Shown here: piece by piece, positions 1-8,863 of the stretch
Position numbering within the stretch: the first letter of the stretch is position 1
Layout of the letters: each line of letters starts with the position of its first letter
Source: an uncultured Clostridium sp.
GTDB taxonomy: Bacteria; Bacillota; Clostridia; TANB77; CAG-508
NCBI GenBank assembly: GCA_947388675.1
Contig: CANDRW010000008.1
Span: 1-54,282, forward strand
Reading direction: 5' to 3'
DNA: 54,282 nt
The notes under the pieces: model-generated
The model's database searches: none
Told to the model about the DNA's origin: nothing
The model's input: the letters and a program-made list of their open reading frames with translations, nothing else
Translations under genes and position numbers: made by a program

Positions 1-202
1 GTCGACATGCTCATACCTAAATAATCATACAACGCCAACGAATCAGAGGTATTATATAGTAGCAAAATTAGAAAAAATTGATTGAAAAACCATAAAACAG
101 TTGATTTTGATAGTGTTATAGAGATTATACGAAGAAAAATTTTTGAGATTATACAAATCACTAAAAGTGTGCTATACTTTTAGTCGAGGAGAGTGATGGA
201 AT

Positions 203-923
203 ATGAAAAAGATTTTTTTGATATTAATACCAATTCTATTATTAATTGGGATTATAGTTTGTATATTCGTAATGCAACCTAAAGAGGTAAGCACTATTCC
301 AGAAAATACAACTATAAAGGTTGGAGAATCAGATGAGAAAAACACATTAACAGATAATGTAGAAACTTCTAATGATGTAACTAAAAGCAATAGTGAAACA
401 GAAAACATTATAAACGAAACTACAAGTGAAAATAAAGAAACAGAAAAGAATACTTTAACGAATACTACTTCAAATAATCAAACAAAAACAGAAGATAAAA
501 ACAAGACAACAACTAAAACACAAACAAGTGCAAAGTCAAATAATACAAATAAGGATAGCAGTACTAATTCAAATAAGACAACAACTACAAGCAAAAAGCC
601 AGCCACTAATACAACTAACTCATCTACAAATAAAACTAATACTACTACTGTAAATAGTACATCTAATAATGGAAATAAAACCAATACAACGCTTACTACT
701 AAAAAAGAAGAAACGCATAAACACTTTATGCCAGTTAATGCAGGATGGTTTAAAACAGTTGATGAATTAGAAGCAGAAGTAGATAGAGAATTTGATAAAT
801 GGGACAAAAAGTATTATGCAGGGGAGATAACTTGGGATGAATTGGGTAAGTATTGTCCAATCCGGATACGAATCCTTTAGATGTTCTTGTGGAATGTATG
901 GTTTAAATTATTCCTATGAATAA
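203..923 (+). CDS. Membrane-anchored Thr/Asn-rich protein, one CGG +1 site
   Basis: The N-terminus (residues 1-25) is a Lys-initiated hydrophobic segment, a signal anchor or uncleaved signal peptide. Residues 30-165 are a low-complexity Thr/Asn/Ser/Lys linker typical of cell-wall-spanning regions. The C-terminus has a small conserved-looking domain with HKH near residue 172 and a Cys cluster. Read straight, the frame ends at 880 just after an in-frame CGG at 863. Skipping the C of that CGG gives CPIGYESFRCSCGMYG and a stop at 923 (239 aa), completing a C-x(7)-C-x-C zinc-ribbon-like end. The cysteines appear only after the shift, which supports it. ATG 203 follows GAGGAGAG. A terminator lies downstream. 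Function unknown; an envelope protein is inferred. Confidence 0.75.
863..865 (+). other. +1 recoding site: in-frame CGG followed by A
   Basis: CGG lies exactly in frame from the ATG at 203. Reading GGA (Gly) from 864 restores a Cys-rich C-terminus; reading CGG as Arg hits a stop 15 nt later. The preceding codon is ATC. Confidence 0.7.
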
Positions 924-960
924 TCTAAAAATATACCAAAGAAATAGATAAGAGAGTAAA

Positions 961-990
961 GAGGTTGAAAAAAATTTCAGCTTCTTTTTT
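961..990 (+). terminator. Rho-independent terminator
   Basis: GAGGTTGAAA pairs with TTTCAGCTTC (two G-T wobbles) around a short A-rich loop, followed by a run of seven T. It ends the transcript of the gene at 203-923. Confidence 0.8.
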
Positions 991-1026
991 TATGCAAAAA
1001 AATTATTAAGAGAAGGAGAAAAGTGA

Positions 1027-4000
1027 ATGAAAGGATTAAAAAAGAATTTTAAGAGAATTATATATTTACTTTTATTAATAGTAGTTTTATTTAATACAGT
1101 TGGTGCAACAGCACAAAAAGTTTTTGCAGCAATAGCACAAGGAACATATATTGCCAGAATATACGAAACAGCATTTACAGACAACTTAGGTCAAAATATT
1201 TTCAAAATTCGAGTGGAAGGAGATGAAATTCCAAAATTGACAGATACACGGTTTTCGGACAAACAGCCTTCTGCCTTAATCATCATCTAGATCACCCTGA
1301 GACATTCCTAACATACAATGTTTCAAGTGATTTTTCATCTGGTGATTTCAAAAAATGTGCAAGACTTGCATATTTAGGCTATTACCGATATTCAAATAGT
1401 TCTGGAAATGCAAGTAAAGGATTAACAGGGCGTGAAGATAGTGTTCAATATGCCTTCACAGCTAATTTGATATGGCAAAATTTAGGTCAGGTACCAAACA
1501 GCTATAGTTTAGGTAGTGATTTCGACTCATTTAAAACAGAGGTTATGGACGAGTATAACAAATGGGATACTCTACCAAGTTTTAACGGTTCTAATCAAAC
1601 TATGGATTTAGGACAAACGAAAGAACTAACTGATAGTAATGGGGTTTTAAAATACTATGAAAGTTTTGAATATACGAAAGATAAAGTAACATTTAAGCAT
1701 ACAAAAGGAAGCAATAAAATGACTATTAAAGTAGCATCTGATGCAGATAAAGAATCAGTATCAGTAACAGAGTCAAATGCTAGAAATAACAAAATGGGAA
1801 AATACATCAATACTAGAAGTGTTCAAACTAACTTTGTATTATCACCAATTCCAGCTAACACAGCAACACACCAAAGATTACTTGTTTCTTATGGTTACAA
1901 TGATCCTAAGTACTTGAGAATAAATGTAAATATCAATTTGCATGGGGATCTAGAATTAGCCAAAAAGGACAATAAAGGCAATTTTATACCAGGCGTAAAA
2001 TTTAAAGTGAGCTATAACGAAGATATGTCAAACCCAATAGGAACATATACTACTTTAGAAAATGGAAAAGTTGTAGTAAAAGAATTGAATCCTAAGAAAG
2101 TATATATACAAGAAGTTGAAGTACCAGAGAACTTAATATTAGATACTTCAGTACATGAAGTAACAATTAAGCCAAATGACGTAACACCTTATACAGCAAC
2201 AAACAACTGGAAACAAGGAAGAATTAAAGCTACTAAAAAAGATGAAGAAACAGGAAAGGTAGTCAAAAAGGCTGGAACTGTTTTTGATATCTATAATTCA
2301 CAAAATACTAAGGTATCTACAATGACAACAAATGAAGAAGGAATAGCAACATCAGAGTTATTGGACTATGGAGTTTACTACATTAAAGAAAAAACAGCAC
2401 CAGATAAATACACTATTAAAGCAGAAGTAAGTGAAAATATAGACATTAAAGAAAATGGAAAAATTTATGAAATAACAGCAACTAATACTAGAGTAAAAGG
2501 TAGTGTAATTATTTCAAAAGAAGACACCAAAACAAAAAAGATTGCTCAAGGTGATGCCACTCTTGCAGGAGCAGTTTATGGGGTATATACAAGAAGTGCG
2601 ATTTTAGATCCAGCAGATGGAAGTAAAATTTATGATGCTAATGTAAAAATTGGAGAATTAGTAACTGATGATGAAGCAAATGCTACTATGAATAACTTAT
2701 ATTTGGGTGAATATTATGTACAAGAAATTAAGCCAAGCAAAGGTTATAACTTAGATGATACTAAATATAATTTTGATTTAACTTATGAAGGTCAAGAAGT
2801 AAAAATAGTTACTAAAAAAGTAACTGTAAAAGAAAGAGTTATTTCACAACCTTTTGAAATTATCAAAATATCTGTAACTGGTTCTACAGAAGGACAATTA
2901 TTAAAAGGTGCTGAGTTCACTATAAAGTTAAAAAGTGATGTGGAAAAAGCAGGTTCATGGGAAAAAGCACCTAGAGCCAAGAATGCAGATGGAGAAATCG
3001 CAGCAATATTAGTTACAGACGAAAAAGGCTATGCTAAGAGTGAAAGGTTACCTTATGGAACTTATATTGTAAGAGAAACAAAAGTACCAGATGAAAAAGA
3101 AAAAACAGAAGATTTTACAGTTAAAATTACAAAAGATAGTAGTGAACCTCAAACATGGAGAATTTTTAATGATGAAGAATTTACCTCTGTTTTAGCAATT
3201 ATTAAAAAAGATGTAGAAACAGGAAAAACTATTCAAATAGAGGGAGCAAAATTCAAAATTAAGAATACTGATACAGGCAAGTATTGGGGATATTGGGACT
3301 GGAATCCACTTCCACACTATGTGGATCAATGGATTACAGACAAAACAGGAACAGTAATGACAAATGATAAACTTCCAATAGGAAATTATCAATTAGAAGA
3401 ACAAAAAAGCCCAAAAGGATATTTAATTAGTTCAGAGCCAGTACCATTCAGAATTTCTTCACATACAGCTTATGAAATATTACCAGATGAAAATACAGCA
3501 GTTATCACAGTTACTCAAAAAGATACTTCTGTCAAAGGGCAAGTAAATGTGGAGAAAAAAGGTGAAGTCTTAACAGACTTTAAAGATGGCAAATTTATTT
3601 ATGAAGAAAAAGGTCTACCAGGTGCTAAATATGAAATAGTAGCAAAAGAAAATATAATGGATCCATCTAATGATGGCACAATTCTTTATGAAAAAGATAA
3701 AGTAGCTGATACCATTATAACCAATAGTGAAGGTAAAGCGACTTCTAAAAAGCTACCACTTGGCGAATACTATGTAAGAGAAGTGGAAGCTCCCAAAAAT
3801 ATGGTTTTAAGCAATGAAGTAAAAAATGTTTCATTAAAGTATAAAGACCAAAATACACCTATTATATTTGCAGATACTTCTTTTGTAAATCAAAGACAAA
3901 AAGTAGACTTAAATGTAATAAAAAAAGATGCAGACAACAATATAGAACTTCAAGGAGCAGAATTTGGTTTATATGCTAAAGAAGATATAGCGAACAATAG

Positions 4001-5915
4001 TGGTGATATTGTAGTAGATAAAGGACAATTAATTGAAAAAGTAACAAGTGGAGAAGATGGAAAAGTACACTTTGAATCTGATTTACCATTAACCAACTTT
4101 GAAATAAAAGAACTTAAAGCACCTATTGGCTATTCTTCAAGTGATAAAGTAATAGAAGTAGATGCTAATTATAAAGGTCAAGCGATTGAAACGATTGAAC
4201 TTGAATATGAATTTAAAAATAAAATAACTAAAATAGAAGTTTCTAAACAAGACATTACAGATGAGTCAGAAATTGAAGGTGCACAGTTAACTGTTTTTGA
4301 AAAAGATAATCCAGGAGCAATATTTGATACTTGGATTTCAGGGCAAGATGGAAAAGATGATAAAGGCAATTTCAAGCCTCATTTAATGAAAGGTTTAGAA
4401 GTAGGAAAGACCTATGTATTAAGAGAAACATCTAGTCCATATGGATTTGCACTAGCACAAGACATAGAATTTACAGTAGAAGATACTGGAAAAGTTCAAA
4501 AAGTGGTAATGAAAGACGAACTTGTATATGGAGAATTAAAGTTTAACAAATACGGGGAAATATTCAATGAAGTCAGAGAAAATGAAACGGAATTTGGAAA
4601 AACTAAAACTCCAGTATGGAATACATCTAACTTGTTAGGTGCAGAAATTAGTATTCACGCAGCAGAAAATATAAAAATAGGAAATACAACTTATTATTCA
4701 AAAGATGAAAAAGTAGAAACGCTAGAAAGCGACTGGGAAATTATAACAAGTAAAAAGTTACCAGTAGGAAATTACTATTATGTAGAAACAAAAGTACCTC
4801 ATGGCTACATTGAGAATAAAGAAAAACACTATTTTACAGTAGAAGATAATCAAATTAATGAATTACAAGTAATAAAAAGTAGTTTATATAATAATCGTGC
4901 TAAAGTTAATATTGATATGACAAAAGTTTTAGAAGAACAAAAAGTGTTTATAAATAATGAAGCATATAAAGACATTATATTTGGAATTTTTGCAAGAGAA
5001 GATATATATGGCTATATGGGAAATGTAGCAATTGAAAATGGAACATTAATTGCTATTAGTGGAATTACAGACAAAGGCTTACTAGAAAATGTCCCAGATC
5101 TACCAAACGGAACTTATTATTTAAAAGAACTTGCAACAAATTCACAATATGTTTTAAACGATACTGAATACGATTTTGAAATAGGATATAAAGGAAAAGA
5201 TGTAGCTGAATATACCATTACAATTGGTGAAGAGGGTATAATTGATAATAAGTTAGCTCGTGGAACTATTCAAGTTAGAAAAGTAGATACTTTAGACGAA
5301 AGCAAAAAGCTAGAAAACATAGAGTTCAACATTTCTAGTAAGAAAGATATGAGTAAAATTATTTCTACAGAAAAGACAAATAGTGAAGGTATTGCTACAT
5401 TTGCAGACTTAGAACTAGGTACATATTATATTCAAGAAGCCAAACAAGTAGATGGATATACTTTGAATGATACAATATATCAAGTAGAAGTAAAAGCAAA
5501 TGGAGATATGCTAATGATAAGATGCGAAAATAAACCAACAGAAATGACATTCTCAAAAGTAGATGAAACAAGTACAAATGAATTACCAGGAGCAAAAATT
5601 CAAATTATTGATAAAGAAACTGGCGAAATTATTGAAGAATGGATTTCTACTAAGGAACAACACATTATTCATTATCTAGTAGAGGGTAGAGAATATATAA
5701 TGAAAGAAGTAACAGCACCTAACGGTTATGAAATTGCAGAAGAAATTACTTTTATAGCTGGTGATGGTCAAAAAGTTACTATGAAAGATATGCCTACACC
5801 AGTAGTACAAACTGGAAATGAAACAAACTACTTATTACTATTGGGAAGTGTTATTATTTCATTGATAGGATTAACAACAGGAATTATTATCTTAAAAAGA
5901 AGAAAAGATAACTAA
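1027..5915 (+). CDS. Cna-B repeat surface adhesin with thioester-domain-like head, two CGG +1 sites
   Basis: A large LPXTG-class wall protein. Residues 1-37 form a signal peptide ending near VFAA. A thioester-domain-like head follows, with the signature Cys in TAFCLNHH. From about residue 300 onward there are roughly a dozen Cna-B/SpaA-like repeats, recognisable by recurring G(A/T)xFxI/Y, TNxEGxAT and GxYYVxE(V/I)xAPxGY motifs. The C-terminus has a VVQTGNE sortase-type signal, a hydrophobic helix and KRRKDN. Start ATG 1027 follows AAGGAG. The head is split: in-frame CGG at 1249 and again at 1256. Skipping both C's gives TDTGFGQTAFCLNHH and one 1,628-aa reading frame joining the signal peptide to the repeats. 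Cna-B domains usually carry isopeptide bonds. The usual thioester Gln (TQxAIW) is TANLIW here, so covalent adhesion is uncertain. Confidence 0.9.
1249..1251 (+). other. +1 recoding site: in-frame CGG followed by T
   Basis: In frame with ATG 1027 (74 codons). Skipping the C gives GGT (Gly) then TTT, leading directly to a second site at 1256. Without both shifts the signal peptide is separated from the adhesin. Confidence 0.8.
1256..1258 (+). other. +1 recoding site: in-frame CGG followed by A
   Basis: In frame only after the shift at 1249. Skipping its C gives GGA CAA ACA GCC TTC TGC, reading GQTAFC, the thioester-domain Cys motif, and opens the frame that runs to 5915. Confidence 0.8.
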
Positions 5916-5920
5916 GATTT

Positions 5921-5945
5921 GAGTGGTATTCGTACCACTCTTTTT
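5921..5945 (+). terminator. Rho-independent terminator
   Basis: Perfect 8-bp stem GAGTGGTA/TACCACTC closed by a TTCG tetraloop and followed by TTTTT. It ends the adhesin transcript. Confidence 0.92.
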
Positions 5946-5979
5946 CAAAAAAAATTAAATTATAGGGAGGAATTTTATT

Positions 5980-6246
5980 ATGTTAAATATTACAGAAATT
6001 AGAATTAAAAAAATAGGAAAAGGAGATTTACTAGCAGCAGCTAGTGTATGTATAGACAATTGTTTTATTATGAATGAAATCAAATTATTAGATGGAAAGA
6101 ATGGAAGATATATTAGTTTTCCTAACAGAAGATTAAAAAATAAAGATATTAGAAAGAATTTTTCATATCCAATTAACAACGAAACAAGATTACAGTTATT
6201 AGATGCAATTTCAGAAGAATATGATAAAACAAGTATAAAAGAATAG
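5980..6246 (+). CDS. spoVG: SpoVG family regulator
   Basis: An 88-aa protein matching the SpoVG fold pattern: ITEIRIKKIGKG at the N-terminus, then a DNCFIMNEIKLLDGKNG core, SFPNRR and PINNETR. SpoVG is a small nucleic-acid-binding regulator of sporulation and septation in Firmicutes, and copies are common on phages and conjugative elements, where the role is less clear. AGGGAGGAA precedes ATG 5980. It stands alone between two terminators, so it is probably its own transcription unit. The family call is strong; the function here is inferred. Confidence 0.85.
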   Translation: MLNITEIRIKKIGKGDLLAAASVCIDNCFIMNEIKLLDGKNGRYISFPNRRLKNKDIRKNFSYPINNETRLQLLDAISEEYDKTSIKE

Positions 6247-6253
6247 AAAAAAC

Positions 6254-6296
6254 TAGAAGATGCAAGAGAATAAAACCTTTTGTATCTTCTTTTTTT
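6254..6296 (+). terminator. Rho-independent terminator
   Basis: AGAAGATGCAA pairs with TTGTATCTTCT (wobbles allowed), followed by seven T. It ends the spoVG-like transcript. Confidence 0.8.
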
Positions 6297-6367
6297 ATAA
6301 CTATCAAGTAAAAGAAATTACTTGAAATTAAGTTTTTTATTTTGAACATGCAAAGGAGGAGAGCGTA

Positions 6368-7105
6368 ATGATAGAATTATATAATGCTGATTGTCTTGAA
6401 AAAATGAAAGATATTCCAGAGCAAAGCATCAATTTGATTCTTACAGATCTACCATATGGAACTACAAAATGTAGGTGGGATAAAAAAATTAATTTAAAAC
6501 AAATGTGGGAGCAATATGAAAGAATTATAACCAATAATGGAGCGATATGTTTATTTGCACAAAATAAGTTTTTTTATGAATTAGTAAAAAGTAATGAAAA
6601 ATTATATAGATACGATTTAATATGGGATAAAGTGTTAGTAATAGGATTTTTAAATGCTAAAAGACAACCAATGAGACAACATGAACAAATAGCAGTTTTC
6701 TATAAACAACAGCCTAAATATAATCCACAAATGAAAATAGGCAGGCCATTGCATGGAAAAGGAAATATAAAATTAGAAAAATCAAGAAATAATAATGTAT
6801 ATGGAGAATTTTATAATATGCCAGATGTAAGAAAAGGTAGTACAGAGAAATATCCAACAAGCATATTAAGGTTTCGAAGAGTGCATCCGAGTAAAATGAT
6901 ATATCCAACTGAAAAGCCCATAGAATTATTAGAGTATTTGATAAACACATATACAGAGGTAAATGAAACTGTACTGGATAGTTGCATGGGAAGCGGAACA
7001 ACAGGTATAGCATGTAAAAATCTTAATAGAAATTTTATAGGTATAGAAATAGAGAAAACTGCTTTTGAACTAGCAAAAAAAAGGATAGCAAAGATACAAG
7101 AATAA
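6368..7105 (+). CDS. DNA methyltransferase (DPPY-type amino-methyltransferase)
   Basis: 245 aa. Catalytic motif IV is DLPYGTT near residue 28, and the SAM-binding FxGxG-equivalent DSCMGSGTTG sits near the C-terminus (about 209-219). This catalytic-before-SAM-site order is that of beta-class N6-adenine or N4-cytosine methyltransferases. It methylates an exocyclic amino group in DNA using S-adenosylmethionine. No partner endonuclease is adjacent, so it is probably an orphan enzyme of the kind phages and ICEs carry to evade restriction. AAGGAGGAG precedes ATG 6368. Target sequence unknown. Confidence 0.88.
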   Translation: MIELYNADCLEKMKDIPEQSINLILTDLPYGTTKCRWDKKINLKQMWEQYERIITNNGAICLFAQNKFFYELVKSNEKLYRYDLIWDKVLVIGFLNAKRQPMRQHEQIAVFYKQQPKYNPQMKIGRPLHGKGNIKLEKSRNNNVYGEFYNMPDVRKGSTEKYPTSILRFRRVHPSKMIYPTEKPIELLEYLINTYTEVNETVLDSCMGSGTTGIACKNLNRNFIGIEIEKTAFELAKKRIAKIQE

Positions 7106-7127
7106 AACTTGTGTCTTTTATTTTTTT
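7090..7127 (+). terminator. Rho-independent terminator
   Basis: AAGATACAAG pairs with CTTGTGTCTT across the methyltransferase stop codon, followed by a T-rich run. Confidence 0.75.
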
Positions 7128-7151
7128 CAAAAAAGAGGAGGAACAAAAGAG

Positions 7152-7742
7152 ATGCAAAAAGAAATTTTAGAAGAATTGCATGAATTACAAGATGCAACGG
7201 AATTTATTATAAACAATGAAGAATTTGTAGAAAATAAACACATAGAAAATTACTTGAGAAGTTTAGAAAGAATTAGATACAATATTTTTAATAAAATCAA
7301 ACTACAATCAAAATATCAAGTAGATGAAAATGAAAAGATAAATTACTTAAACAATAGATACAAGGCAGAAGTAAAAAATGAAATTTTAAAAATATATATT
7401 CCAGAAGTCATTCCCAAATACAAAAATGTTAATAATTATGCTTACAAAAATATAATGCTAAATGTTATGGAACAAACAAAACAATATAAAGATTTATTCA
7501 ATAGTGAATTAGTATTTGTGTTTATTAAAATATCAGAGCAACAAAAGAATTTTGATATAGATAATAAATTTGTAAAGCCAATTATTGATGGTTTGGTATT
7601 ATCAAAAGTGATAAAAGATGACAATATAAATAATATGTTTTATGGTGTATTAGGAACAACTGATATCAATAAAAGCCCACACACAGAAGTTTGCGTTGTT
7701 AGAGGAGAAAAAGTATTAAGTTGCATACAAAATATGCTATAA
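7152..7742 (+). CDS. RusA-like Holliday-junction resolvase family protein
   Basis: 196 aa. The C-terminal half carries DIDNKFVKPIIDGL followed by VIKDDNI, close to the D-x-DN-x(3)-K-x(3)-D-x-L...DD acidic pattern of RusA-type Holliday-junction resolvases (catalytic Asp residues in DxDN and DD). The N-terminal 90 residues are helical and charged with no domain I recognise, so the protein is longer than classic RusA (about 120 aa). A junction-resolving role in element replication or recombination is inferred. GAGGAGG precedes ATG 7152. A strong inverted repeat follows. Confidence 0.6.
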   Translation: MQKEILEELHELQDATEFIINNEEFVENKHIENYLRSLERIRYNIFNKIKLQSKYQVDENEKINYLNNRYKAEVKNEILKIYIPEVIPKYKNVNNYAYKNIMLNVMEQTKQYKDLFNSELVFVFIKISEQQKNFDIDNKFVKPIIDGLVLSKVIKDDNINNMFYGVLGTTDINKSPHTEVCVVRGEKVLSCIQNML

Positions 7743-7757
7743 AATAGTACTTGAATT

Positions 7758-7800
7758 ATAGGCAACTTGGGTATTTTTTGACTACCTTAAGTTGCCTATT
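7758..7800 (+). terminator. Long inverted repeat, probable bidirectional terminator
   Basis: AGGCAACTT (7760-7768) pairs with AAGTTGCCT (7789-7797), with an inner GGTA/TACC pair, followed by ATTTTG. The weak T-tract makes terminator versus regulatory hairpin uncertain. Confidence 0.65.
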
Positions 7801-7870
7801 TTGATAGTACCAAAATCATTGGGAGATAAGGAAAAGCTGAAAATAGGGTAGGTGTGTTTAGGGGGAAGAA

Positions 7871-7905
7871 ACGACTTAAAAGAAAAAATGCTAAAAATAA
7901 GTCGT
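7871..7905 (+). promoter_or_regulatory. Inverted repeat in the leader of the relaxation/VirD4 operon
   Basis: ACGACTTA (7871-7878) is an exact inverted repeat of TAAGTCGT (7898-7905), separated by an A-rich loop, about 30 bp upstream of the next gene. It has no T-tract. It could be a leader hairpin or an operator. Confidence 0.4.
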
Positions 7906-7936
7906 ATCTTATGTAGGAAAGGAAAGTGATGCAAAT

Positions 7937-8863
7937 GTGCGAATGAGATTAACGGAAAAAGATATTCAACTGTTATCATTTTTAGGAAGATATAAAATAA
8001 TGGTAGCAGCAGAAGCTAAAAAAATTTATGGTGGGAGAAAAATTTATTATTTAAGAAGATTAAAAGCATTAGAGTTAGGAAAGTATATTCAAAGAATGGA
8101 CTATTACTATATAAAGTTAGATATAAATGGCACAAAACTAATTAGAAAATTAGGATATAGATATAATGGTTTGTGCAGAAAAAAGAAGTATCAAGAAAGA
8201 ATAAGAGATATATCTAAAATTGCAACACTAACATTAGATAGTAACATAGAATTTTTAACAAGTTCTGAAGTAAAAGATAGTCAAGTTTATACAGAAGTAT
8301 CAAGAAAGTTTATAGGAGAACTGTTTTACCAAAATAAAAAGTTTATAGCATACTATATTTCAAAAGAAAAGGAAAATAGTTATATTAAACAAGTTATTAA
8401 TGATATGAGAAAAACAATTAACTATAAATATGCTCTCATCTTTTTGGAGAATTTTAAATTATTAAATAAAAGCAACAAATATTTCATACTAGGAAAAGAG
8501 AATACATTGATTATAAAGCCAAATAAAATTAATTTAGAAAGAATGAAAATTTTTCAAGAGTTAGATTTTTACGAAATTTTAATACAAATTTACAAAGGAC
8601 AAGAAGTATTATTATCTAACTGGGAAAAAGCATATTATATGACAGAAGATACTTACATTATATTAACACCATTTATAGATACAGAAAAATTACACAGATT
8701 AAATATATTTTACAATAGCAATGAAAACCAAAGAAAGAAAATAGATATTATAACTTTAAAGGAAAACATATCAAAGATAAAAGAGATACTAACTAATAGT
8801 ACAAACATAATAGAACTAGATGGTTGGTTAGGAGGTATTAGTGAAAAAATTAAAGAGGTATAA
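7937..8863 (+). CDS. Replication-relaxation-like winged-helix protein
   Basis: 308 aa (GTG 7937, or ATG 7943). The N-terminus LTEKDIQLLSFLGRYKIM followed by a YYLRRLKAL stretch looks like the winged-helix 'replication-relaxation' family found next to VirD4 in Gram-positive conjugative elements. The remaining 220 residues lack motifs I recognise. Its end overlaps the GTG start of VirD4 (8841), so the two are translationally coupled. A DNA-binding role in relaxosome or replication control is inferred from family and neighbour. The ribosome binding site (GGAAAGGAAAG) is rather far from either start. Confidence 0.5.
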   Translation: MRMRLTEKDIQLLSFLGRYKIMVAAEAKKIYGGRKIYYLRRLKALELGKYIQRMDYYYIKLDINGTKLIRKLGYRYNGLCRKKKYQERIRDISKIATLTLDSNIEFLTSSEVKDSQVYTEVSRKFIGELFYQNKKFIAYYISKEKENSYIKQVINDMRKTINYKYALIFLENFKLLNKSNKYFILGKENTLIIKPNKINLERMKIFQELDFYEILIQIYKGQEVLLSNWEKAYYMTEDTYIILTPFIDTEKLHRLNIFYNSNENQRKKIDIITLKENISKIKEILTNSTNIIELDGWLGGISEKIKEV

